Shown one piece after another: positions 26,312 through 34,304 of a stretch of 64,000 bases of DNA; position 1 is the first letter of the stretch; every line of letters begins with the position of its first letter. The stretch is taken from the NCBI GenBank assembly GCA_018606645.1, contig JAGVRI010000002.1:1-64000 (forward strand). Reading direction: 5' to 3'. Under the pieces are notes generated by a model that had not been told where the DNA came from, did no database searches, and saw nothing but the letters and a program-made list of their open reading frames with translations. Made by a program: the position numbers and the translations under genes. Source of the DNA: Chloroflexota bacterium (GTDB lineage: Bacteria; Chloroflexota; Anaerolineae; JAAYZQ01).

Positions 26312-27706
26312 CTAACCCCAGTAGCGAGGCAGCAGATATCCGACGAGGCACCACATGTCAAATAAGGCGATCAAGATCACAACGGACCAGATCCAAACCC
26401 TGCGCCGCTGTGAGGGAGCGACGTACCACCAGCCTCCCACGAGCAGAAAGGCAAAGGGAATCATGACTGGAAAGAGGTACCGGCCCTGGAAACTGTAGTA
26501 TTGCGGCTGGGTCAGGAGCTTTCCCCAGGCATAGATGAGGACAGCCATCAGCAGGGAGCCCCCGGTGATCGCACCTGCCCAGGAGGGGACACGGTCGCCA
26601 TCGCGTGCCCCGAATAACCAGCCCCAGGCCGCCGTTCCGCTGAGCAGCAGGAGAGCACCGTACCAGCGGCCGCTCACGGGCACATTCATCCAGCCAAAGT
26701 TGGCCCAGAGGCTGTCATGAGTGAGGAGGAGCGCCTCGGCGAAGGGGATCCCCCTTTGGTCCACCCAGAGCAACGAAGCAGAGAATGCAGAGTTCCACAT
26801 GGTGCCGAGTCCGCTGGGGCTCACTGCGGAAAGGACATAGATGGAAGCCCATGCGACCACCCCCAGCACGACGATACCTGCCGTCAGAACCATGGCCTGT
26901 CGCCAGGTCCTGGCGTGATCTCGCCGAGCTAGCATCCACCATAAGGTGAGCCCGAGGTCCAGCGGGAGCAAGAAGCCGGTCGTAGCCTTGGTCCAGAGAC
27001 CAGCCCCGGTTCCCAGCACAATTCCGATGGTCGTCCACGCTGTGGCGCCACGACGGAATAGATGTGCCCAACAACGCAGAACCAGACAGGCCATCAGCTC
27101 GGCCAACGGCCCATCTCCCACCGCACTGTTGATGAAGGTGTGTTGCGGCTGCAGCGCCACGACCGCGGCCATCGGCCAGGCGAGATAGCGACGAGAGGGA
27201 GGAAGCAGGTCCGAACAGGTCTGCAGAGCCAGCCAGACAATGCCAAGGTTGAGCAGGATCGAAGAAATGCGGGCGAACCGGAGTTGAAAGGTCAGGTCGC
27301 GAGAACGGATGGGAACGAGGAACAGAGCCTGCCAGACGTAAGCCAGCGAAAAGCGATTGGCCTGGATCGGCCGCGAGCGCTGGGCATGGATCATTGGTGG
27401 GAGGTCATCAAGCCGCGCCGGCATCTCCTCGGGCAAAGGCCGGCCGATGAATTCCCCATACCGCCACTGGTACAACGAGCGTAGCAACTCCCGCTCAAAC
27501 GCAGGAGACATGTCTCCCACGGTGGGCACTCGACCCAGGTGAGCGGTCAGCCACGCCATCTCAAAGTGGCCCGTTTCGTCAGGAGCCTGCCAGGGAGGGA
27601 TCACGAGCGAGTAGAGCAGACCATGGGCAAAGGTCAGCGCCAACAGCAATGCCAGCCACAAAGGCTGGGTCCTGCACGGAGCACGGTCCAAGTGATCTAT
27701 GTCCAT
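26312..27706 (-). CDS. DUF2142-type integral membrane protein (glycosyltransferase-like)
   Basis: 464 residues with about 10-12 membrane helices. The N-terminal extracytoplasmic loop IPPWQAPDETGHFEM matches the P-P-D-E-x-x-H-F motif of DUF2142/GT-C-type proteins, where the acidic residues bind metal and polyprenyl-phosphate sugar. Late membrane segments include YYSFQGRYLFPVMIPFAFLL, also common in this group. Transfer of a sugar from a lipid carrier outside the membrane is the probable activity; acceptor unknown. ATG at 27706, with a perfect consensus promoter 68 bases upstream. Confidence 0.72.
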   Translation of the reverse strand: MDIDHLDRAPCRTQPLWLALLLALTFAHGLLYSLVIPPWQAPDETGHFEMAWLTAHLGRVPTVGDMSPAFERELLRSLYQWRYGEFIGRPLPEEMPARLDDLPPMIHAQRSRPIQANRFSLAYVWQALFLVPIRSRDLTFQLRFARISSILLNLGIVWLALQTCSDLLPPSRRYLAWPMAAVVALQPQHTFINSAVGDGPLAELMACLVLRCWAHLFRRGATAWTTIGIVLGTGAGLWTKATTGFLLPLDLGLTLWWMLARRDHARTWRQAMVLTAGIVVLGVVAWASIYVLSAVSPSGLGTMWNSAFSASLLWVDQRGIPFAEALLLTHDSLWANFGWMNVPVSGRWYGALLLLSGTAAWGWLFGARDGDRVPSWAGAITGGSLLMAVLIYAWGKLLTQPQYYSFQGRYLFPVMIPFAFLLVGGWWYVAPSQRRRVWIWSVVILIALFDMWCLVGYLLPRYWG

Positions 27707-27773
27707 CCCATGATCCTGGGCAGCGCTGCGGTTTCAAAGGTACGGAGAGCGACGTTGCACTGTCCCCAAGACC

Positions 27774-27802
27774 ATTATACGTTTCCGTCCTGGCGCTGTC
27801 AA
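27774..27802 (-). promoter_or_regulatory. Consensus promoter of the DUF2142-type gene
   Basis: On the minus strand: perfect TTGACA (27802-27797), 17-base spacer, perfect TATAAT (27779-27774). Full consensus with optimal spacing. Confidence 0.82.
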
Positions 27803-27841
27803 GCTGGTCTTTTCGGTCCTGACCTGGATGCGAAAGCACCC

Positions 27842-27864
27842 AGGGGCGCGGAGACCGCACCCCT
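27842..27864 (-). terminator. Hairpin after the histidine kinase gene, probable terminator
   Basis: AGGGG-x-GCGG (27842-27851) pairs with CCGC-x-CCCCT (27855-27864) around a 3-base loop, with one internal mismatch. It starts 8 bases after the kinase stop. No clear U-tract follows. Confidence 0.45.
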
Positions 27865-27871
27865 CCAAGTT

Positions 27872-29674
27872 TCACTCAGGTTCAGTCGGGGCGGTAGGTA
27901 ACTCTACGGTGAACACCGTCCCTTGGCCGACCTCACTCGCCACCTGGATCCGACCCTGGTGCTGGGTCACGATCCGTTGACAGATGGCCAGCCCCAGGCC
28001 GGTTCCCCGTTCGCTTTTGGTGGTGAAATAGGGCTCGAACACCCGCTCCAGGTTTTCCGTGGCAATGCCGATCCCGGTGTCGCAGAATCGAATCGAGATC
28101 GTATTGGCATCAACTGACGTCTCGATGGTAAGCTGTCCACCTTGGGGCATGGCATCCCGGGCGTTTAGAATCAGGTTCAGGAATACTTGCTCCAACTGAC
28201 GGGCGTCGGCCAGGGCAATCGGAGGAGTGGACGAAAAGTGCTCGACCACGGTCACCCGGCTTCGCATCAGTTCCTTGCTCGCCAGTCGGAGGACCTGGCT
28301 CAGGATCTGGTTGATGTCCACGTGCTTGCGCTCGCCGCTGGCCGGCCGCGAGAAATCGCGCAGTTGGGTGGCAAGATGGGCGATGTTTTGCAGCGAATTC
28401 TGCATCGGCTCCAGCAGTTCCTGGAGGGGATCCTCTGCTGGCAACTGGGAGGACATGTACTCCATGTAGGCCTGCAATACATGCAGCGGGTTGTTGATCT
28501 CATGAGCGATTCCGGCGGCCAATTGTCCCAGCGCCGCCAGTTTCTCGGCGTGGACTAACCGGGCCTGGGTTTCATGCAGTTCTCGCGTCCGTTCGTCAAC
28601 CCGCCGCTCCAATTCCTCGGCCCAACGGGCGACCTCCTTGTGCAAACGTGCTTTCTCGATGGCGACTGAGGCTTGATGGGCAATGGCGACCATGAGCACC
28701 AGATGCTGGTCCTGAAAGTGGGCAACCTGAGGATGGGTCAGCGTCAGGACGCCGAGCACCTGGTCTTCGGCGACCAGGGGCACGGCCAGCGCCGAGCCGG
28801 GCGGGGCGGTCTCATCGGCAAAGGCAAGCCAGCGAGGATCGTGTCCGGTATCAGACACGATCGCGCCTCGTTTGTGGCGCACCACCCAACCGGCCAATCC
28901 CCGGCTTACCACTTCACGCACCACCCGATCGGCGTCAGCAGGGGGTAGGTCACGGCGCAGAATGCGCGGGCCAGGCGCTTCCGCCGTAGGCAGGAGAAAG
29001 ATGCTGCCATCCTGGGCATTGGTGGCCGAAATGGAGACCCGGAGCACCTGGGAAAGGACCCAGTTGAGGTCCAGGCTCGTGGCCAGTTTCTCGCTGATCT
29101 CGTACAAGGCATGCAACAGGTCCCGTTGCTGATGGAGATGGTGGTAGAGGTTGGATTCTTCCACGACTTTGCCGATCAGCTTGCCTACATCTTCCCAGAC
29201 ACTAAGCTCCGAGACGGGGACGGTGAAACCCGGCGGACAGATCAGGCAGATCATGCCCACCACTTCCTGTCGGGTGAACAAGGGGATGTTCAGATGGCTA
29301 TGGGGCTGAGTCGAAAGGGTCCCGGATCGGCAGCCGCAACGGGTACAATAGGGCACCGACGTGGGCATGCCACTTTTGACCACCGAAGTGCACGAGCATT
29401 CATCCACGAAAAACCGGGATCGGAACCCGGCGCCGGATAGTCCCCGTTGAGCGACAACAGAGAGTTCCTGAGATGAGCCATTGACAAGGAGCACCCTGCC
29501 CGCTGTGCCGGGTCCCAGGATCCTGAGAATCGAGAGCAATACCTGGTCGAGGGCCTGATTAAGTTCCTGGGAACTGCTGAGGACGCCGATTACCGAGCGC
29601 AAGAGAGCGCAATCGCGCTTGTACTGGGCTGCAGTTTCAGCAAGTTCGCCATTCCACAGTTCATCGGTGCTCAC
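27872..29674 (-). CDS. Orphan sensor histidine kinase with two GAF domains
   Basis: 600 residues, no membrane segment, so a cytosolic sensor. GAF domain 1 at about 25-175, GAF 2 at about 190-345, a coiled coil to about 375, a HisKA phosphoacceptor domain with H391 (AAGIAHEINNPLHVL) and a HATPase domain with N-box (NLILNARDAM, about 500-509) and G-boxes (DTGIGIA, GTGLGLAI). GAF 1 has a cysteine cluster: C93, C95, C110, C113 and C115, possibly a metal, Fe-S or thiol-redox site. No response regulator lies nearby, so its partner is elsewhere. GTG 29674 overlaps the adenosine deaminase stop (GTGA) and has GGGAGAG upstream, so it is coupled to that gene; an upstream frame extension to 29743 is not needed. 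Confidence 0.87.
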   Translation of the reverse strand: MSTDELWNGELAETAAQYKRDCALLRSVIGVLSSSQELNQALDQVLLSILRILGPGTAGRVLLVNGSSQELSVVAQRGLSGAGFRSRFFVDECSCTSVVKSGMPTSVPYCTRCGCRSGTLSTQPHSHLNIPLFTRQEVVGMICLICPPGFTVPVSELSVWEDVGKLIGKVVEESNLYHHLHQQRDLLHALYEISEKLATSLDLNWVLSQVLRVSISATNAQDGSIFLLPTAEAPGPRILRRDLPPADADRVVREVVSRGLAGWVVRHKRGAIVSDTGHDPRWLAFADETAPPGSALAVPLVAEDQVLGVLTLTHPQVAHFQDQHLVLMVAIAHQASVAIEKARLHKEVARWAEELERRVDERTRELHETQARLVHAEKLAALGQLAAGIAHEINNPLHVLQAYMEYMSSQLPAEDPLQELLEPMQNSLQNIAHLATQLRDFSRPASGERKHVDINQILSQVLRLASKELMRSRVTVVEHFSSTPPIALADARQLEQVFLNLILNARDAMPQGGQLTIETSVDANTISIRFCDTGIGIATENLERVFEPYFTTKSERGTGLGLAICQRIVTQHQGRIQVASEVGQGTVFTVELPTAPTEPE

Positions 29675-30717
29675 TCGGTCTCTCCCTGGTTCAGATGACG
29701 GGTGCGAAGAGAGGCGAACTCGGCCAGAAATTCCCGGTGCCAATCTCTTTTCTGTTCCTCGGGCAGAAAGGAGGCCTGAAGGGCGTTCAGGCTGAGGCGT
29801 TCCAGTTCGTCTGCGGTAAAGCCATGGCCATCGGCCAGTTTCTGGTATTCCTCCACCAGGTCTGTGCCGAACATAGGCGGATCATCGGAATTGATGGTGA
29901 GGTACAGGCCCTGGTCCCACAGCCGACGGACGGGGTGGTCCGACAGCGAGGGATAGACGCCCAGGCAGAGATTGCTCGTCGGGCAGAGTTCGAGCGGGAT
30001 CTGATGGTCGCGCAGATACGCCACCAACTCCGGATCCTCCCCACTGCGCACGCCGTGGCCAATGCGTTCGGCATCCAAATATCGGATGGCCCCCCATACA
30101 CTCTCTGGGCCGGCGACCTCGCCGGCGTGAGGTACGCGGTGCAGCCCTGCCCGTCGAGCCTCGGCAAAGGACTCGGTGAACCATTCCGGGGGGTAGCCTC
30201 GTTCGGTTCCACCTAATCCCAAAGCGACCACTCCCTGATCGAGAGCACTGGCGGCCCAGCGCACCACCGTGTGCTGGCTGGAGGGATCGTTTCGGACAAT
30301 GTCAAACACCCATTGGAATTCGACACCGAAGTCGGCCCGGGCGCAACAGCGTCCGTCGTTCAGAGCGGCTACAATCTCGGCGAAGGGCAGGCCGGTATTG
30401 GTCACATGGGTATAGGGGCTGAAGGTCACTTCGGCATAGCGGATCCTCTGACGAGCCATTTCGGCGCCGAACTCGTAGGCGATGAGGCGGAAATCATCGG
30501 CTGTTCTGAGGCAGCGCGAGATGGTCACATAGACGTGGATAAAGTGATCAAAATCGGTAAAGTGGTAGAATTCCTCCAAGCCTTTCGGATCTGAAGCGGG
30601 CAGCGGCACGCCATTCCGCTCGGCCAAGATCAGCAAGGTCTCAGGTCGGATGCTGCCCTCTAGATGGACATGGAGTTCCACCTTGGGCATTTCACGGATG
30701 AACTTAGAAAGGCCCAT
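29671..30717 (-). CDS. add: Adenosine deaminase
   Basis: 348 residues, the usual length of the family. Zn-binding HVHLEGS near residue 16-22, a His in RVPHAGE with the following catalytic Glu, IGHGVR, and the SDDPPMFG segment at about 275 holding the metal-binding and catalytic aspartates are all present. It hydrolyses adenosine (or a close aminopurine) to inosine and ammonia; some family members act on adenine or 6-aminodeoxyfutalosine instead, so substrate is not fully certain. ATG 30717 is preceded by an in-frame GTG and a G-rich ribosome-binding site. It is the first gene of a unit with the histidine kinase. Confidence 0.88.
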   Translation of the reverse strand: MGLSKFIREMPKVELHVHLEGSIRPETLLILAERNGVPLPASDPKGLEEFYHFTDFDHFIHVYVTISRCLRTADDFRLIAYEFGAEMARQRIRYAEVTFSPYTHVTNTGLPFAEIVAALNDGRCCARADFGVEFQWVFDIVRNDPSSQHTVVRWAASALDQGVVALGLGGTERGYPPEWFTESFAEARRAGLHRVPHAGEVAGPESVWGAIRYLDAERIGHGVRSGEDPELVAYLRDHQIPLELCPTSNLCLGVYPSLSDHPVRRLWDQGLYLTINSDDPPMFGTDLVEEYQKLADGHGFTADELERLSLNALQASFLPEEQKRDWHREFLAEFASLRTRHLNQGETE

Positions 30718-30740
30718 CACACCCCCAAGCCGATGATCAC

Positions 30741-30770
30741 ATTATACCATGGAAGGAAGCGCCTCGTCAA
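30741..30770 (-). promoter_or_regulatory. Promoter of the adenosine deaminase-histidine kinase unit
   Basis: On the minus strand: TTGACG (30770-30765), 18-base spacer, perfect TATAAT (30746-30741) with TGG before it. The leader to ATG 30717 is about 17 bases. Confidence 0.7.
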
Positions 30771-30808
30771 AGATCAGGAGGTGGGGTCGTAGGCGATGGG
30801 ATTTCGAT

Positions 30809-30837
30809 TTGCGCTCTGATCCATTTGACGGTACAAT
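30809..30837 (+). promoter_or_regulatory. Predicted promoter of the lipoylation cluster
   Basis: TTGCGC (30809-30814), 17-base spacer, TACAAT (30832-30837). It is divergent from the adenosine deaminase promoter. The -35 box is weak. Confidence 0.4.
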
Positions 30838-30872
30838 GCGCCCAATCGACAAGTCACTGAAGGAAGGAATCC

Positions 30873-32324
30873 ATGAGCGAACTGGACCTGGTGGTCATCG
30901 GTGGCGGAGTGGGTGGATATGTGTGTGCGATCCGGGCGGCTCAGCTAGGTCTGCGGGTGGCACTGGTGGAGAAGCTTCGCCTGGGCGGAGTGTGCCTGAA
31001 CTGGGGGTGTATTCCCACCAAGGCGCTGCTCCAAAGTGCCCATGCCTACCTCCTGGCTCGCCGTCTGACCGAATTCGGTGTGCAGGTGAAGGGCACCCTC
31101 GAAGTGGCCTGGGAGTTCATGGTCGCTCGCAAGAACACAGTGGTCGGGACGCTGGTGGATGGGGTGCAGAATCTATTGACCGGGCATGGCGTCCAGGTCC
31201 TCTTGGGTACTGCCCGGCTGATCAGCCCCCGGTCGGTCGGGGTGACTCTTGCCGACGGCAGCCGGATCGTACTGGATACGAGGCATGTGGTGATCGCCAC
31301 CGGTTCGGTGCCGGCCCGGCCGCCGATTGCCGGCCTGGACCTGCCCGGGGTTCTCACCAGCGATCAACTTCTGGCTTTGCCGGGGGTGGCTCCTCAAGGA
31401 GATGCAACCCCCTTGCGCGATTTGCCTCGCCGTCTGGTGATCATCGGCGGGGGGGTGATCGGGATCGAATTTGCCACCTTGTTCAGTGCCCTCGGGGCGC
31501 AGGTTACTGTGCTGGAGATGTTGCCTCGCATCCTGTTGCCAGTGGAGGTCGAGTTGGCCAGGCGGTACCGATCCTTGTTAAAGAAGCAAGGGATCGAATT
31601 GGTGGTCGAAGCCCGGGTGGAAGAGATCGCCCCTGCCGGTAAAGGGCTGATGGTTTACTATCAGGCTGATCAGCAACGGCAGGCGGTCAGGGCGGACCTG
31701 GTGTTGAATGCCACGGGCCGGGTGCCCTTTAGTGAAGGCCTGGGACTGGACGAGCTGGGCGTGATCCGTGAGCGGGAACGGGTGCAGGTGGACGAGCGGA
31801 TGGCGACCAACGTGGCGGGCCTCTATGCGGTGGGGGACGTGACCGGCAAGTCGATGTTGGCCCATGTGGCCAGCCGTCAGGGAGAAGTGGCGGCCGAGGT
31901 CATTGCCGGGCATGATAGCCGCATGGACTATCGCGCTGTGCCTTATGTGGTCTATTCGTTGCCTGAAATCGCCGGTGTGGGCCTCACCTCCCAGGAAGCC
32001 AAGGAGCACGGGATCCAGGTGGAGGTGGGAGTCTTTCCGTTTTCGGCCAATGGCCGGGCGTTGACCCTGGGCGAGACCGAAGGCCAGGTGCGGGTGTTAT
32101 GCGAGCCGGGCGGTGGCCGGGTCCTGGGGGTGCACATGATGGGACCAGGCGTCAGCGATCTGATCGCCGAGGCAACCCTGGCCGTACAACACGGGATCAC
32201 GGCGCGGCAGATGGCGACCACCATCCACGCCCATCCTACCTTGTCCGAAGGGGTGGCGGAAGCAGCTCGTGCTGCGGCCTGGGGTGAAGCCATTCATTTC
32301 ATGAAGTTAAGGAGTCGAAGGTAA
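30873..32324 (+). CDS. lpdA: Dihydrolipoyl dehydrogenase (E3)
   Basis: 483 residues. FAD Rossmann motif at 8-14 (IGGGVGG), redox-active disulfide C41/C46 in GGVCLNWGCIPTKAL, NAD-binding GGGVIGIEFATLFSALG, the second FAD motif AVGDVTGKSMLAH, and the C-terminal catalytic His454-Pro-Thr-Leu-Ser-Glu459. It re-oxidises dihydrolipoyl groups of 2-oxoacid dehydrogenases or the glycine cleavage system with NAD+. AAGGAAGGA precedes the ATG. No E1/E2 or gcv gene is in the window; instead it heads a cluster with a radical SAM protein and a LipM-like transferase, which make or attach the lipoyl group. Confidence 0.92.
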   Translation: MSELDLVVIGGGVGGYVCAIRAAQLGLRVALVEKLRLGGVCLNWGCIPTKALLQSAHAYLLARRLTEFGVQVKGTLEVAWEFMVARKNTVVGTLVDGVQNLLTGHGVQVLLGTARLISPRSVGVTLADGSRIVLDTRHVVIATGSVPARPPIAGLDLPGVLTSDQLLALPGVAPQGDATPLRDLPRRLVIIGGGVIGIEFATLFSALGAQVTVLEMLPRILLPVEVELARRYRSLLKKQGIELVVEARVEEIAPAGKGLMVYYQADQQRQAVRADLVLNATGRVPFSEGLGLDELGVIRERERVQVDERMATNVAGLYAVGDVTGKSMLAHVASRQGEVAAEVIAGHDSRMDYRAVPYVVYSLPEIAGVGLTSQEAKEHGIQVEVGVFPFSANGRALTLGETEGQVRVLCEPGGGRVLGVHMMGPGVSDLIAEATLAVQHGITARQMATTIHAHPTLSEGVAEAARAAAWGEAIHFMKLRSRR

Positions 32325-32335
32325 GCACAGCGGAG

Positions 32336-33301
32336 ATGTCCGGCATCCAGGTTTCCATCGGCACGGCTACCGTGCTCGGCCTGGCCCAGGCGCCGCTGGC
32401 GGTGGCGCCCACGACAGCCTACTTGATGATTGGGGGGCGGTGTCTTCTGGATTGCGCGTTCTGTGCGCAGGGACGCTACAGTCAAGCCAGCGCCCTCGGC
32501 CTGTCGCGGGTGACCTGGCCCGAATACGACCGGGAGTCGGTGGTAGCGCGGCTGGCCGAGGCTGCGCGGCAGGGAGCTTTTCGCCGGGTCTGCTTGCAGG
32601 TGACGGTGACGCGGGACGCCCTGGAGCGATCGCTGACCGTCCTCCGTCGCATCAAAACGGTCGCTGACTTGCCGGTTGATCTGGCCATCTTGCCCCACAC
32701 GATGGATCAGGTCCGCCAATTGCTGGATGCCGGCGCCGATCATGTTGGCTTTGGGCTGGATGCAGCCTGTGAGCGGGTTTTTGTTCAGGTCAAAGGGGGG
32801 AACTGGCAGCGGAGTCTGAACCTGTTGGAGGAAACCGCCCGATCCTTTCCACAACGGGCAGCGGTCCACCTCATTGTCGGGCTGGGAGAAACGGAGCGGG
32901 AGATGATCGAGCGCATCCAATGGGCCCATGACCGCGGGATCACGGTGGGGTTGTTCGCCTTTACCCCCGTACGCGGAACGCCGCTGGCTGACCAGCCGGC
33001 GCCGCCGCTGGCCGTGTACCGTCGTATCCAGGCAGCGCGGTGGCTCATCGTCCACGACCGGGTCCAGTTCACCGAGATGGTTTTTGACGCAAGCGGGCGG
33101 TTGGTTGATTTTGGGACCCCCTTGCCTTTCACCGGCGAGCCGTTCCAGACCTCCGGATGCCCGGATTGTAACCGCCCCTTTTACAATGAACTGCCCGGCG
33201 GTCCCTGGTACAACTACCCGCGCCGCCTGACGGATGAGGAGACCGCCCAGGCCTGGCGCGAGATGGAGCTTGATGCCGGGGGTCGTCTATCCGCAGGCTG
33301 A
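32336..33301 (+). CDS. Radical SAM protein, candidate LipS-type lipoyl synthase
   Basis: 321 residues. The radical SAM cluster motif is C36-x3-C40-x2-C43. A C-terminal CxxC (C275, C278) inside TSGCPDCNRPFYNE could bind an auxiliary cluster or metal. It is not canonical LipA: the N-terminal C-x4-C-x5-C auxiliary-cluster motif is missing. It starts 12 bases after lpdA and ends 19 bases before a LipM-like gene, so a sulfur insertion in lipoate formation is a good guess; the two-protein LipS1/LipS2 lipoyl synthases are the known non-LipA solution, and only one such gene is seen here. A biotin-synthase-like or other function is not excluded. The ribosome-binding site is weak. Confidence 0.7.
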   Translation: MSGIQVSIGTATVLGLAQAPLAVAPTTAYLMIGGRCLLDCAFCAQGRYSQASALGLSRVTWPEYDRESVVARLAEAARQGAFRRVCLQVTVTRDALERSLTVLRRIKTVADLPVDLAILPHTMDQVRQLLDAGADHVGFGLDAACERVFVQVKGGNWQRSLNLLEETARSFPQRAAVHLIVGLGETEREMIERIQWAHDRGITVGLFAFTPVRGTPLADQPAPPLAVYRRIQAARWLIVHDRVQFTEMVFDASGRLVDFGTPLPFTGEPFQTSGCPDCNRPFYNELPGGPWYNYPRRLTDEETAQAWREMELDAGGRLSAG

Positions 33302-33319
33302 GTCACTCGTTGTCGGCGA

Positions 33320-34156
33320 ATGATGGAACGCTCTGTCCTGTATCCGGCGGCTACCTGGCGTCTCCTCGTGGACGAACCGGCCGATGGCGCGACGCAGATG
33401 GCAGTAGACGAAGCTATCTTGAGGGCGGTGGTGGAGGGCTTCAGCCCACCCACCTTACGTTTCTACGCCTGGTCGCCGCCCTGTCTGAGTCTGGGACGCA
33501 ACCAATCCGGTTCGGATGTCGACTGGGCGGCCTGCCGGGCGGCCGGTATTGATGTCGTCCGCCGGCCCACCGGAGGGCGAGCGATCCTGCACACCGATGA
33601 GCTGACCTATTCTGTTGTTTTGCTTCAGGCCGATCCGCGCGCCGCCGGGGATGTGGTCGAGAGTTACCGACGGTTGAGCGAGGGACTGTTGGCCGGTCTG
33701 CGTCACCTGGGGCTGGAAGCTGTTCAGGCGCGAGGACAGCGGACGGCCGGGACTGTACTCAGTGCCATTTGCTTTGAGACTCCCTCAGACTATGAGATCA
33801 CGGTTGAGGGCCGGAAGTTGATCGGCAGCGCGCAGTGTCGGGCGCGAGGCGGGGTGTTGCAGCACGGCGCTCTGCCCCTGTGGGGGGATCTGACGCGCAT
33901 CGTCTCCTATCTGAACCTTGATCCGGATCAACGGGAGGCTCAGCGCCGGCTCCTGCGCCAGCGGGCCCTCACCCTCGAAGAAGCCCTTGGTCGGGCTGTG
34001 CCCTTTTGGGAAGCGGCGCAGGCCCTGGCCGAGGGGTTTGCCGAAGCGCTCTGTCTAGATCTGGCGCCGGGGGAACTGACCGACTATGAGCGCTCCCTGG
34101 CCGCTGAACTGCGTCAGAGCCGGTACGCACACCCGGAGTGGACGGTCGGCTCCTGA
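33320..34156 (+). CDS. LipM-like octanoyltransferase/lipoate-protein ligase family protein
   Basis: 278 residues with the BPL/LplA/LipB fold. The lipoyl-binding RRPTGGRAILH loop (81-91) and the KLIGSAQxR segment with conserved Lys166 are present. Cys151 in SAICFETPSDYE lies where Bacillus LipM has its acyl-enzyme cysteine (position 150), so transfer of octanoyl from acyl carrier protein to a lipoyl-accepting protein is preferred over ATP-dependent lipoate ligation. Its octanoyl product would be the substrate of a sulfur-inserting radical SAM enzyme, which the upstream gene may encode. Two adjacent ATGs (33320, 33323) could start it; no clear ribosome-binding site. Confidence 0.78.
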   Translation: MMERSVLYPAATWRLLVDEPADGATQMAVDEAILRAVVEGFSPPTLRFYAWSPPCLSLGRNQSGSDVDWAACRAAGIDVVRRPTGGRAILHTDELTYSVVLLQADPRAAGDVVESYRRLSEGLLAGLRHLGLEAVQARGQRTAGTVLSAICFETPSDYEITVEGRKLIGSAQCRARGGVLQHGALPLWGDLTRIVSYLNLDPDQREAQRRLLRQRALTLEEALGRAVPFWEAAQALAEGFAEALCLDLAPGELTDYERSLAAELRQSRYAHPEWTVGS

Positions 34157-34193
34157 GAAACCGAACTTCTGGCGAAGCGAGCTGACTGTTCAT

Positions 34194-34214
34194 GACACCG
34201 CTGTCGCCGGTGTC
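34194..34214 (+). terminator. Hairpin after the lipoylation cluster
   Basis: GACACCG (34194-34200) pairs perfectly with CGGTGTC (34208-34214) around a 7-base loop. A T-rich stretch begins about 15 bases downstream, so termination is plausible but not textbook. Confidence 0.4.
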
Positions 34215-34234
34215 TACCACAAGCGGGGGTTTGT

Positions 34235-34263
34235 TTGTTCTGGCGGCTCAAATCGGGTATAAT
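34235..34263 (+). promoter_or_regulatory. Promoter of the trigger factor gene
   Basis: TTGTTC (34235-34240), 17-base spacer, perfect TATAAT (34258-34263), about 35 bases before the predicted leader end at ATG 34305. Confidence 0.6.
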
Positions 34264-34304
34264 GGGTTCCGTAAAGCGATTGACTTGGGAGAAATAGACA
34301 GACC

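Noticed and set aside
33320..34156. Lipoate-protein ligase A
   Set aside because: The cysteine at 151 and its surrounding residues match LipM-type octanoyltransferases better; the ligase is kept only as an alternative.
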